The notes under the pieces are model-generated. The model did no database searches, was not told the origin of the DNA, and saw nothing but the letters and a program-made list of their open reading frames with translations. From contig NZ_SLXP01000002.1 of assembly GCF_004343075.1 (NCBI RefSeq), positions 372,001-436,000 on the forward strand: 64,000 nt of DNA, read 5' to 3'. The DNA comes from Rhodovulum marinum. Lineage in GTDB: Bacteria > Pseudomonadota > Alphaproteobacteria > Rhodobacterales > Rhodobacteraceae. Of this stretch, positions 54,635 to 63,920 are shown in pieces. The number at the start of each line of letters is the position of its first letter. Position 1 is the first letter of the stretch. A program made the position numbers and the translations under genes.

Positions 54635-56203
54635 TCAGAACAGCGTGCCCTGCTCCGGCTTCTTGCCACCGGACCCGCGGGGGCGCCTGGGCGCCTTGCC
54701 CTCCGTCCCGCCCGCCGCAACGGACAGGCGGCCATCGCGGAACTCGATCTCCAGCGCCGCGGCCGTCTCGGCGGCGCGCTTGGTGGTGACCACCTGCCCG
54801 TCGCCGCGGATCACCGCATAGCCACGTTTCAGCGTTTCCTCGTAGCTCAACCCCTGGCGCACCCGCTCCAGCGCATCCAGCCGCGTGCGGCGGCGGTCCA
54901 GACCGGCCCGCAGCGCCGCCGCCAGGCGCCGGTCCAGCGCGTCAAGCGCCTTGCCGCGCGCCTCGATCTGGCGGGCGACCGCCTCGGGGCGGATGCGCGC
55001 GGCGCGCGCGTCCAGTTCGGCCCGGCGGGCGCGGATCAATCGCGACAGCGCCGGGCGCACGCGCCCCGCGCGATCCTCCAGCCGCCGCGCCTCGTCGGTG
55101 ATCCGGCGGCGCAGCAGCGCCGGGCGCAACGCCGCGCCCGCCTCGGACAGGCGCAGCTTTTCGCGGCTGATGCGGGCCTTCAGCGCGGCGGGCAACCGTT
55201 CGCCCGCGCGGTCCAGCCGCTGCGCCGCCGCCTCGACCAGCGAGGCCGGGCGCGGCAGCGCGCGCGACAGGTCCGCCAACCGCTGGCGGCGCTGCTGCAA
55301 CGCCCGCGCGATCGCGCGCGATCGCCGCGCCTCCTGCCCGTCGACCCAGGCCATCAGTTCCAGGCGCACCGGCACCGCCATCTCGGCCGCCGCCGTGGGC
55401 GTGGGCGCGCGGCGGTCGGCGGCGAAGTCGATCAGCGTGGTATCGGTTTCGTGGCCCACGGCGGAAATCAGGGGGATTTTCGACTCGGCCGCCGCGCGGA
55501 CGACGATTTCCTCGTTGAAGCCCCACAAATCCTCCAGGCTGCCGCCGCCGCGCGCCACGATCAGCAGGTCGGGCCGGGGCAGCGCGCCGCCGGGCGTCAG
55601 CGCGTTGAAACCGCGGATCGCGCGCGCCACCTCGGGCGCGCAGGCCGCGCCCTGCACCGCCACGGGCCAGATCAGCACCTTGCGCGGGAAGCGGTCGCGC
55701 AGCCGGTGCAGGATGTCGCGGATCACCGCCCCCGAGGGCGAGGTCACCACCCCGATCACCTCCGGCAGATAGGGCAGCGCCTGCTTGCGCTCGGCCGCGA
55801 ACAGCCCCTCGGCGGCCAGCGCCGCCTTGCGCTTTTCCAGCATCGCCATCAGCGCGCCGACACCCGCCGGCGCGATATCCTCGATCACCATCTGGTAGCG
55901 CGATTGCCCGCCAAAGGTCGTCAGCCGCCCGGTCGCGACCACCTCCATCCCTTCCTCGGGCTGGGTGGCCAGCCGCCCCGCGACCCCCTTCCAGATCACG
56001 CTGGCCAACACGTTCCGGTCGTCCTTGAGATCCAGATAGATATGCCCCGAACGCGGCCGGCTGACGCGCCCCACCTCGCCGCGCACGCGGATATGGGTGA
56101 AAGCGCCCTCGATGGTGCGTTTGACCGCCCCGGAAATCTCGGACACGGTGAATTCGGGCGCGTTGCCGCCCGGGCCGTCGTCGTCGATCAGGTCCGACAT
56201 CAT
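54635..56203 (-). CDS. xseA: exodeoxyribonuclease VII large subunit
   Basis: A 522-residue nuclease subunit. The N-terminal OB fold (about residues 10-110; HIYLDLKDDRNVLASVIWKG in its middle) is followed by the catalytic domain with ARGGGSLEDLWGFNEE (about 215-230) and SAVGHETDTTLIDF (about 243-256), then a long Arg-rich coiled coil. With XseB it degrades single-stranded DNA. The start overlaps the stop of the upstream gene (ATGA/MM). XseB is not encoded nearby. Confidence 0.95.
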   Translation of the reverse strand: MMSDLIDDDGPGGNAPEFTVSEISGAVKRTIEGAFTHIRVRGEVGRVSRPRSGHIYLDLKDDRNVLASVIWKGVAGRLATQPEEGMEVVATGRLTTFGGQSRYQMVIEDIAPAGVGALMAMLEKRKAALAAEGLFAAERKQALPYLPEVIGVVTSPSGAVIRDILHRLRDRFPRKVLIWPVAVQGAACAPEVARAIRGFNALTPGGALPRPDLLIVARGGGSLEDLWGFNEEIVVRAAAESKIPLISAVGHETDTTLIDFAADRRAPTPTAAAEMAVPVRLELMAWVDGQEARRSRAIARALQQRRQRLADLSRALPRPASLVEAAAQRLDRAGERLPAALKARISREKLRLSEAGAALRPALLRRRITDEARRLEDRAGRVRPALSRLIRARRAELDARAARIRPEAVARQIEARGKALDALDRRLAAALRAGLDRRRTRLDALERVRQGLSYEETLKRGYAVIRGDGQVVTTKRAAETAAALEIEFRDGRLSVAAGGTEGKAPRRPRGSGGKKPEQGTLF

Positions 56204-56685
56204 TCGCGCACCCCCAGATCCGTCCTTGCCGCCGCGATCACGTCCATCAGCGCGTCATTGGTCACCTCGGCGCGAAAGATCAACCTGTCGCGCAGGGTCT
56301 CCTTGCCAATGGCCAGCGCGATATCTCGGAAATAACGCGCAAGCACATCCTGGCTGTCCCGCGACAGCAGGAACACGCCCTCGTTCGACAGGCGGCGCAA
56401 GTGCTGGTTGGCCTCCTCGTGGTCCCAGGCAACGTGCGCGCGGTGGTCGTCGCCCGGGTCGCGCCCGTCCATCTCGTCCTGCAGGTCGCGATCCTCCAGC
56501 CGCTTGAGATTGCCCAGAACGGCGATCACCTCCTGGTAGAACGCGGCCTTTTTCTCCCACCACTGGCGGGTGCGGAATCGGCGGAACGCGAACAGGGCCG
56601 GCAGCCAGACGCCCAGCGCGATCGCCAGAACGGCGGCCAGGACATCCCGCAGGAACGCCGCGTCGAACAGCTCGGTCCAGGTCAT
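56200..56685 (-). CDS. membrane-anchored protein of unknown function upstream of xseA
   Basis: A 161-residue protein with one N-terminal hydrophobic helix (about residues 11-33, ending in FAFRRFRTRQWW, a basic stop-transfer) and a cytoplasmic helical domain rich in charged residues (KRLEDRDLQDEMDGRD ... HEEANQHLRRLSNEG). I recognise no family. The ATG giving MTWTELFDA is chosen because the longer frame would run into purD. Its stop overlaps the xseA start by 4 bases, so the two are co-translated. Confidence 0.62.
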   Translation of the reverse strand: MTWTELFDAAFLRDVLAAVLAIALGVWLPALFAFRRFRTRQWWEKKAAFYQEVIAVLGNLKRLEDRDLQDEMDGRDPGDDHRAHVAWDHEEANQHLRRLSNEGVFLLSRDSQDVLARYFRDIALAIGKETLRDRLIFRAEVTNDALMDVIAAARTDLGVRE

Positions 56686-56776
56686 GTCGCGCCGCACCTC
56701 CCATGGGGAAACCCAGTTGCCTATGGCCTGCGCGGAGCCTAGAACGCGCGGCAGGAAAGGCCAAGCGGAGAGCGCC

Positions 56777-58039
56777 ATGAACATCCTCATCCTGGGCGGC
56801 GGCGGGCGCGAACATGCGCTGGCCTGGGCGATCCTGCAGAACCCGAAATGCGACCGGCTGATCGTGGCGCCGGGCAATGCCGGGATCGCCGAAATCGCCG
56901 AATGCGCGGCGCTGGACATCGAGGATGGCGGCGCGGTGGCCACCTTCGCCGAGGAAAACGCCGTCGATTTCGTGGTGATCGGCCCCGAGGCACCGCTGGC
57001 GGCGGGTGTAGCCGACCGGCTGGCGGCGGCGGGCATCGCGTGTTTCGGGCCCAGCCGGGCGGCCGCCGAACTCGAGGCCTCCAAGGCGTTCACCAAGGCG
57101 GTGTGCGATGCCTGCGGCGCGCCGACCGCCGCCTACGGCCATTTCACCGAGGCCGCGGCGGCCAAGGCTTACGTGCGCGCCCAAGGTGCCCCCATCGTGG
57201 TCAAGGCCGACGGGCTGGCCGCGGGCAAGGGGGTGATCGTCGCCGAAACCGTCGAACAGGCCGAGGCGGCCATCGACGACATGTTCGGCGGCGCCTTCGG
57301 CGGTGCGGGCGCCGAGGTGGTGATCGAGGAATTCATGGCCGGCGAAGAGGCGTCGTTCTTCGTGCTGTGCGACGGCGAAAACGTGCTGCCGATCGGCACC
57401 GCCCAGGACCACAAGCGCGTGGGCGAGGGCGATACCGGCCCCAACACGGGCGGCATGGGCGCCTATTCCCCCGCCCCGGTGATGACGCCCGAGGTCTGCG
57501 AGAGGGCGCTGAACGAGATCGTGAAACCCACCGTGGCCGAGATGGCGCGCCGCGGCACGCCCTATCGCGGGGTGCTTTATGCCGGTCTGATGATCGAGAA
57601 CGGCGCGCCGCGCCTGGTGGAATACAATGTCCGTTTCGGCGACCCGGAATGCCAGGTGCTGATGATGCGGCTGGGCGGCCAGGTTCTGGATCTTTTGCTG
57701 GCCTGCGCCGAGGGGCGGCTGGGCGAGGCACGGGTGAACTGGGCGGACGACCACGCGATGACGGTGGTGATGGCCGCGCAGGGCTATCCGGGGGCCTACG
57801 CGAAAGGGTCTGTCATCGGTGGGCTGGACGCCCTGCCCGAGGATTCGTCGCACATGGTGTTCCACGCGGGAACGGACGCGCGCGAGGGCAAGGTGGTGGC
57901 CACGGGCGGGCGGGTGCTGAACGTGACCGCCCGGGGCGCCAGTTTGCGCGAGGCCCGCGACCGGGCCTATGACATGGTGGACCGGATCGACTGGCCCGGT
58001 GGATTCCATCGCCGCGATATCGGCTGGCGCGCGCTCTGA
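56777..58039 (+). CDS. purD: phosphoribosylamine-glycine ligase
   Basis: A 420-residue ATP-grasp enzyme that makes glycinamide ribonucleotide in purine synthesis. It opens MNILILGGGGREHALAWA, then has the ATP-grasp core (VVKADGLAAGKGV, about 135-147), GDTGPNTGGMGAYSPAP (about 220-236) and VRFGDPECQ (about 278-286). GCGGAGAG lies before the ATG; the frame is open upstream but not conserved. It is divergent from the xseA pair. Confidence 0.97.
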   Translation: MNILILGGGGREHALAWAILQNPKCDRLIVAPGNAGIAEIAECAALDIEDGGAVATFAEENAVDFVVIGPEAPLAAGVADRLAAAGIACFGPSRAAAELEASKAFTKAVCDACGAPTAAYGHFTEAAAAKAYVRAQGAPIVVKADGLAAGKGVIVAETVEQAEAAIDDMFGGAFGGAGAEVVIEEFMAGEEASFFVLCDGENVLPIGTAQDHKRVGEGDTGPNTGGMGAYSPAPVMTPEVCERALNEIVKPTVAEMARRGTPYRGVLYAGLMIENGAPRLVEYNVRFGDPECQVLMMRLGGQVLDLLLACAEGRLGEARVNWADDHAMTVVMAAQGYPGAYAKGSVIGGLDALPEDSSHMVFHAGTDAREGKVVATGGRVLNVTARGASLREARDRAYDMVDRIDWPGGFHRRDIGWRAL

Positions 58040-58087
58040 CCGGCCGGACGCAGGGGGCTATCCGCCCCATCTTGTCCTGCGGACAAT

Positions 58088-58119
58088 TCACCCCAGAGGG
58101 TATTTTCACCAAGAAGAAC
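58088..58119. repeat. short intergenic motif after purD
   Basis: The segment around GAGGGTATTTTCACCAAGAA (within 58088-58119) resembles a short motif that I recall as frequent in Rhodobacteraceae intergenic regions (GAG-TATTTT-..CCAAGAAGAA). It occurs once here. Its role is unknown; the assignment is from memory. Confidence 0.3.
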
Positions 58120-58131
58120 AAGGGGCTGCGC

Positions 58132-58838
58132 CTAGTTTCGGCAGGCCAGCGCGGCGCGGAACCCCGCAGCGGTCGCGGGCAGGCCGGCGGGGCGGGTTTC
58201 GATGCGGTCTGTCACGAGGCGGGCCAGCAAGAGGCGCGACCAGTCGGGGCTGGCGAGGACAAGTTCGGGGCCTTGCCCGCACTCGCGGATGCCGCCCGAG
58301 ATGAAATCGTCGCCGATGCGGTGATTGGTCAGCCCCTCGGCGCTGGCGATTTCGTGGAGGCGGCCGTTTTCGAACCGCCAGATGCGCAGGGTGCGGGCCA
58401 GGTGCGGGCGGTCGACATAGGCGATTTCCACCCGCCCATCGCCATCGAGGTCGGCCGCGCCCACCGGCGCCAGCCAGCGGTGGCGCGTCCCGATGAAGGG
58501 GGTTGCGGCGAGCAACCCGTTTTCGTTGTAGATCGAAAGCCTTGCGCCGCGATCGAGGTGGCTTTCGACGGCGATGATCTCGGGATTTCCGTCGCCGTCG
58601 AGATCGGCCAGCCGCGGTTCGGTATCCTCGAAGACGCGGCCCTTCGGCAGGATGATGCGGCGGTTGCGACCGTCCGACAGGCGCAGGTCGAGCGCGCCCC
58701 ATTCCACCGCGTCGCCCAGCACCCCGTGGGCATAGCGCGTGGTGGGCTCGGCATAGCGGGCCGAGACGATTTCGGCCGCCGCCGGGGCGGCGAGAAGGGC
58801 GGCGAGAAGGGCGGCGACCAGGGCCGCCGCCAGCCGCA

Positions 58839-58839
<1 letters not shown>
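58132..58839 (-). CDS. exported FG-GAP/VCBS-type repeat protein
   Basis: A 235-residue exported protein with a signal peptide (residues 1-23, AAA/E). Two calcium-binding FG-GAP-like repeats carry LADLDGDGNPEIIAVE (about 77-92) and GAADLDGDGRVEIAYVD (about 127-143), and two more blades are weaker, which suggests a partial beta-propeller. The role is unknown; relatives act in adhesion or periplasmic scaffolding. The ATG overlaps the ferredoxin stop (TGATG), so the two are translated together, an odd pairing of a periplasmic and a redox protein. Confidence 0.72.
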
Positions 58840-60071
<1,232 letters not shown>

Positions 60072-60086
60072 GTTCTACTCTTGTTC
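60072..60086 (+). promoter_or_regulatory. alphaproteobacterial LexA (SOS) box
   Basis: GTTCTACTCTTGTTC is an exact GTTC-N7-GTTC direct repeat, the LexA site of Rhodobacter-type alphaproteobacteria. It ends 2 bases before the ATG of the dnaE2 fragment. LexA binding would block transcription of this locus until DNA damage. Confidence 0.72.
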
Positions 60087-60088
60087 TG

Positions 60089-60463
60089 ATGGATATGCCC
60101 CGCCCCCGCGACTGGCCCAGGCCGCCTTCCTGTCTGCCGCACGCGATGCTGGACCTGCCGCCGGCAGGCGCGCGGGTGGCGGTGGCGGGGCTGGTGCTGG
60201 TGCGCCAGCGGCCGGGCACCGCCAAGGGGGTGATCTTCGTCACGCTGGAGGACGAGACGGGCGTGGCGAACGTGGTGGTCTGGGCCAAGATGTTCGAGCG
60301 GCATCGCCGGGCGGTGATCGCGGGACGGCTGTTGCGGGTCACCGGGCGGCTGCAGCGCGAGGCGGGGGTGACCCATGTGGTGGCCGAACGGATCGAGGAC
60401 ATTTCCGACATGCTGGACGACCTGCTGCGCCACACGCCCTGCCGCGCCGCCGACCAGCCCTGA
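60089..60463 (+). pseudogene. C-terminal fragment of error-prone DNA polymerase DnaE2
   Basis: A 124-residue open frame whose residues about 20-115 match the C-terminal OB-fold end of DnaE2 ([56 protein letters not shown]). Family DnaE2 proteins are about 1000 residues or more, so some 90 percent, including the polymerase core, is absent. Family knowledge: dnaE2 sits in the SOS-induced imuA-imuB-dnaE2 operon. Here a LexA box lies directly in front of the fragment, as if an internal deletion had fused the operon promoter to the gene end. It may be dead, or a small SOS-induced OB-fold protein. The opening residues ([14 protein letters not shown]) are not DnaE2-like. Confidence 0.75.
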
Positions 60464-60513
60464 GCGGCGGCCTGACGGGTGAACGGGCGGGGTGCGGTGG
60501 AACAGGACCCTGC

Positions 60514-60568
60514 GGGTTTCGCCTCGCTGCGCGAGGCGACCGGGGGCCGGGGGCTGACGCCCCCGGCC
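60514..60568 (-). repeat. inverted partial copy of a palindromic repeat module
   Basis: GGGTTTCGCCTCGCTGCGCGAGGCG plus the adjoining GGCCGGGGGC hairpin is the reverse complement, with a few changes, of the end of the two direct copies at 60663-60816 and 60882-61034. Confidence 0.75.
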
Positions 60569-60574
60569 CGTTTT
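60545..60574 (+). terminator. terminator-like hairpin after the dnaE2 fragment
   Basis: GGCCGGGGGC and GCCCCCGGCC form a perfect 10-bp stem around TGAC, followed by CGTTTTG. It is also part of the inverted copy of the repeat module described for 60514-61034. Confidence 0.65.
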
Positions 60575-60662
60575 GCCGATGCGACGCCGAGGGCGCCGTG
60601 TGACAAAGCGCGCCGCAGAAAGCGCGGCCAGAGGCCCGCCACGATCATATTGCCCGCGGGAT

Positions 60663-60816
60663 GCCGTCGATGCCCGGCACGCCCCCTCCCCTCGACAGCC
60701 CACAGGACACCCGCCCCGCACTCCCCGGCAAAACTGCCGACCCGCCGCCCCCATGGCCGGGGGCGTCAGCCCCCGGCCCCGGTCGCCCCGGCGCAGCCGG
60801 GGCGAAACCCGAAGGG
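60663..60816 (+). repeat. repeat module, direct copy A (about 154 bp)
   Basis: The copy shares most of its length with copy B (60882-61034). Both contain GGCCGGGGGC...GCCCCCGGCC and CCCCGGCGCAGCCGGGG hairpins and end in GGCGAAACCCGAAGGGA. Such paired palindromes are typical of REP-like intergenic elements. Confidence 0.85.
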
Positions 60817-60881
60817 AAGACCAGACCGACGCAGAACGCGCGACCGGGAACCCGCCACGAGCATCCCGCCCGCCCGACACC

Positions 60882-61034
60882 TCCGATCCCCGGCACGCCC
60901 CCTACGCCTCGACAGCCCGCAGAACACCCGCCCCGAACTCCCCGGAAAAACTGCCGACCCGCCGCCCCCAAGGCCGGGGGCGCCAGCCCCCGGCCCCGGT
61001 CGCCCCGGCGCAGCCGGGGCGAAACCCGAAGGGA
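60882..61034 (+). repeat. repeat module, direct copy B (about 153 bp)
   Basis: The second direct copy starts 219 bp after copy A. Differences are scattered single bases and short indels. The 740 bases between the dnaE2 fragment and the aminotransferase are otherwise without a supportable gene; open frames there are products of the repeats. Confidence 0.85.
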
Positions 61035-61203
61035 CCGACCGCGCCAGAAACACGGGCGGCGCGATGCCGGTGCGCCAGTCGATGCGACGTCGCGGGCCGG
61101 GACCTGACACCATTCTGCGGTGGGCAAGCCCCGCCGCCTGTCGTATCGGAAAGGCCAGCCCCGCCCTTGACGGGGCGCTTCGCACAGCCATGGAGCGCAG
61201 ATC

Positions 61204-62457
61204 ATGATCGCCGATACGCCCGGCCTGATGGACGAGGTCCGCAGCCGCTTTTCCCATGTGGACGCCTGCCCCTTCGAGGGGCCGCGGATCTTCTTCGAGA
61301 ACGCGGGCGGCGCGCTGCACCTGAAAAAGGTGGCCGAGACCAGCGCGTTCCACGCCTCGATCCCCGACAATCCCGGCCGGGTGAACGGCGCAGGCCAGCG
61401 GCTGCAGGAGATCGTGGACGCGGGCAAGGCCGATATGCGCCTGTTCTTCAACGCCGCGGGCGGCCGGGTCTTCGTCGGCGAAAGCGGGACGGAGCTGCTG
61501 TTCCGGCTGGTACGCACGGCGGCGCTGGGGGCCGAGGCGGGCGGCGTGATGATCGGGTCCACGCTGGAGCATCCGGCGACGGCCAGCGCCATGGCGCGCT
61601 GGGCGGGGATCACGGGGCGCGCGGTGATCCGGGTGCCGCATGACGACGCGACGGGCTGTGTCGGGGTGGAGGCCTACCGCGCGCATCTCACCCCCGAGGT
61701 GCGGGTGGCGACGATCCTGCACACCTCGCCGGTGACGGGGATGGCGGTGGATGTGGGCGGGGTCGCCGCGGCGATCCGCGAGGTCGCGCCCGAGGCGCTG
61801 ATCGTGGTGGACGGCATCCAGCATGCCAGCCATGGCGCCGTCGATGTCGCCGCGCTGGGCGTCGATGGCTATGCGGTCTCGCCCTACAAGATGTTCTCGC
61901 GCCACGGCTATGGCGTGGCCTGGGCGTCGGACCGGCTGACCGCCTGCGCCAAGGACCAGCTGGCCGGCGGGCCGGAGGACAACTGGGAGTTGGGCACGCG
62001 GGACGCGGGCGCCTATGCGACGTTTTCGGACGTGGTGGCCTATCTGGACTGGCTGGGCGGGCGGTTCGACGACAGCGCCGACCGGCGCGTACGGCTGGAA
62101 GCGGCGGGCCGCGCGATCAAGGCGCACGAGGCCGCGCTGACCCGGGCGCTGGTGGGCGGCACGGGGAACTTGCCGGGCCTTGGCGGGATGGCGGGTGTCA
62201 CGCTTGTGGGCGGAGACGCGGTCGAAGGGCGCGAAGGCGTGGTGTCATTCCGGCTGGCGGGCTGGGCATCGGCCGACCTGGTGGAACACCTGCGCCAGAA
62301 CGGGATCCGGGTGCACACGCGCAAGGCCGATCACTACTCGGGCAGCGTGCTGCGGCCCTTGGGGATGGACGATTGCGTGCGGCTGTCGATCTGCCACTAC
62401 AACACCGAAGCCGAGGTCGCGCGCTTCCTGTCGGTGATGCAGGCGCTGGCGGGCTGA
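61204..62457 (+). CDS. class V PLP aminotransferase/cysteine-desulfurase-like enzyme
   Basis: A 417-residue PLP enzyme of fold type I, class V. The PLP lysine lies in VSPYKMFSRHGYG (about residues 220-232), preceded by the Asp of VVDGIQHASHG (about 200-210) and TSPVTG. The mobile loop cysteine of NifS/IscS desulfurases is not evident, so an aminotransferase or lyase role is more likely. It ends 2 bases before convergent xylB. The sugar context of the next genes hints at an amino-sugar or amino-polyol substrate; this is inference. Confidence 0.82.
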   Translation: MIADTPGLMDEVRSRFSHVDACPFEGPRIFFENAGGALHLKKVAETSAFHASIPDNPGRVNGAGQRLQEIVDAGKADMRLFFNAAGGRVFVGESGTELLFRLVRTAALGAEAGGVMIGSTLEHPATASAMARWAGITGRAVIRVPHDDATGCVGVEAYRAHLTPEVRVATILHTSPVTGMAVDVGGVAAAIREVAPEALIVVDGIQHASHGAVDVAALGVDGYAVSPYKMFSRHGYGVAWASDRLTACAKDQLAGGPEDNWELGTRDAGAYATFSDVVAYLDWLGGRFDDSADRRVRLEAAGRAIKAHEAALTRALVGGTGNLPGLGGMAGVTLVGGDAVEGREGVVSFRLAGWASADLVEHLRQNGIRVHTRKADHYSGSVLRPLGMDDCVRLSICHYNTEAEVARFLSVMQALAG

Positions 62458-62459
62458 GG

Positions 62460-63920
62460 TCAGGCCAGCGCCTGATCCATCAGGCGGTGGAACCGGGCGC
62501 GGCGGGGGGCGAGGATCTCGGCCAGCGCCGGGTCGGGGTCGATCACGCGGTCGAAACCGGGCATCCGGGCGGCGAGGCTGTCGGCGCGGTCAAGCCCGGC
62601 GGCGACGCGGGCGAGCCGCGCGGCGCCGAGGCAGGCCGAGACGGGGGCGCGGTCGGGCAGGCCCGCGGGATGGCCCAGAAGCGTGGCGATCATCCGCATC
62701 CACAGCGCGCTGCGCGTGCCGCCGCCCACCACCGCCAGCCGGTCGAAGGGCACGCCCGCGGCGACCTGGGCGGCGACGCAATCGGCCATCAGGAAGGCCA
62801 CCCCTTCCAGCGCGGCCCAGCCCAGCGACGCGGCATCCGACCCCAGCCGCAGCCCGTCGAGCCGCGCGGTCAGGTCGGGGCGGCCATGGGGGGTGCGGAT
62901 GCCGGTCAGCGCGGGCAGGAAGACCGGCGCGTCGGGGGCGCGGCCCTCAGCCAGAAGGGTCTCGGCGGCGGCGGCGAGGTCGGCGGCGGTTCGGCCCGTC
63001 AGCCGCGCGGCCCAGTCGAGGGACGCGGTCGCGGCCATCACCACGCCCATGGAGAGAAACGCCCGGGGCGCGGCGTGGGCGCTGGTCAGGACGGCCGCCT
63101 GCGGCGCGGGGTGAAAGGCCCCGTCCACGATGCAGGCCACGCCCGAGGTGCCGACGGTGACCACCGCATCGCCCGGCGCGCCCGCGCCCACGCCCAGCGT
63201 GGCGGCCATGTTGTCGCCCGCCCCGGCGGCGACGGGCACGGCGGGGCCAAGGCCCCATCGGCGGGCAAGGTCAGGACGCACCTGCCCGGCGGCGGCCCAG
63301 GTGTTGACAATGGGGGGCAGCAAGTCGGGGTTCCAGCCGACTGCGGCGCACAGGCCCTCGTCCCAACGGTTCGTGGGAATGTCGAAAAGCTGGGTGCCAC
63401 CCGCGTCGGTTGGGTCCGAGGCCAGCTCTCCGGTCAGGGCGAGGCGCACGTAATCCTTGGTCAGCACCAGCATGCGCGCGCGGGCCAGCGCCTCGGGTTC
63501 GTGTTTCGCCAGCCACAGCAGTTTCGCGGCGTTGATCCCCGGATCGGGGGCGCAATTGGTGCGTTGGCCGATATCGGGAACAAGCGCGGCAAGGTCCGCG
63601 CATTCGGCCAGCGCGCGCTGGTCGTTCCACAGGATCGCGGGGCGGACGGGGCGCAGCGCCTCGTCCAGCAGCACGAGGCCCAGCATCTGCGCCGAGAAAC
63701 CGATCCCGGCGACGCCCGACAGGTCGTTCGCGGCGGCCAGTGCGTCGAGGCAAGCGAACACGGCGTCGACCCAGAGGTCGGGGTGCTGCTCGCTCCAGCC
63801 CGGATGGGGGACCGAGACGGGGATGGGGCGGTTGGCCTCGGCCAGCACGTCCAGCGCCTCGCCCACCAGGACGGCCTTGACGCCCGAGGTGCCGATGTCG
63901 ATGCCGATGACCTGGCTCAT
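62460..63920 (-). CDS. xylB: xylulokinase
   Basis: A 486-residue FGGY-family sugar kinase. It opens VIGIDIGTSGVKAVLV, has GFSAQMLGLVLLDE and AILWNDQRA (about 72-108), AGAGDNMAATLGVG (about 230-243), the substrate/ATP segment VGTSGV, and VVGGGTRSALW (about 395-405). It phosphorylates D-xylulose; related FGGY kinases for other pentoses or polyols cannot be excluded. Its ATG overlaps the stop of an upstream SorC-type regulator, so the pair is co-transcribed. Confidence 0.92.
   Translation of the reverse strand: MSQVIGIDIGTSGVKAVLVGEALDVLAEANRPIPVSVPHPGWSEQHPDLWVDAVFACLDALAAANDLSGVAGIGFSAQMLGLVLLDEALRPVRPAILWNDQRALAECADLAALVPDIGQRTNCAPDPGINAAKLLWLAKHEPEALARARMLVLTKDYVRLALTGELASDPTDAGGTQLFDIPTNRWDEGLCAAVGWNPDLLPPIVNTWAAAGQVRPDLARRWGLGPAVPVAAGAGDNMAATLGVGAGAPGDAVVTVGTSGVACIVDGAFHPAPQAAVLTSAHAAPRAFLSMGVVMAATASLDWAARLTGRTAADLAAAAETLLAEGRAPDAPVFLPALTGIRTPHGRPDLTARLDGLRLGSDAASLGWAALEGVAFLMADCVAAQVAAGVPFDRLAVVGGGTRSALWMRMIATLLGHPAGLPDRAPVSACLGAARLARVAAGLDRADSLAARMPGFDRVIDPDPALAEILAPRRARFHRLMDQALA

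Noticed and set aside
60479-61207. A 242-codon frame across the repeat modules
   Set aside because: It is generated by the palindromic repeats themselves; the same peptide pieces recur with each copy and in other frames.
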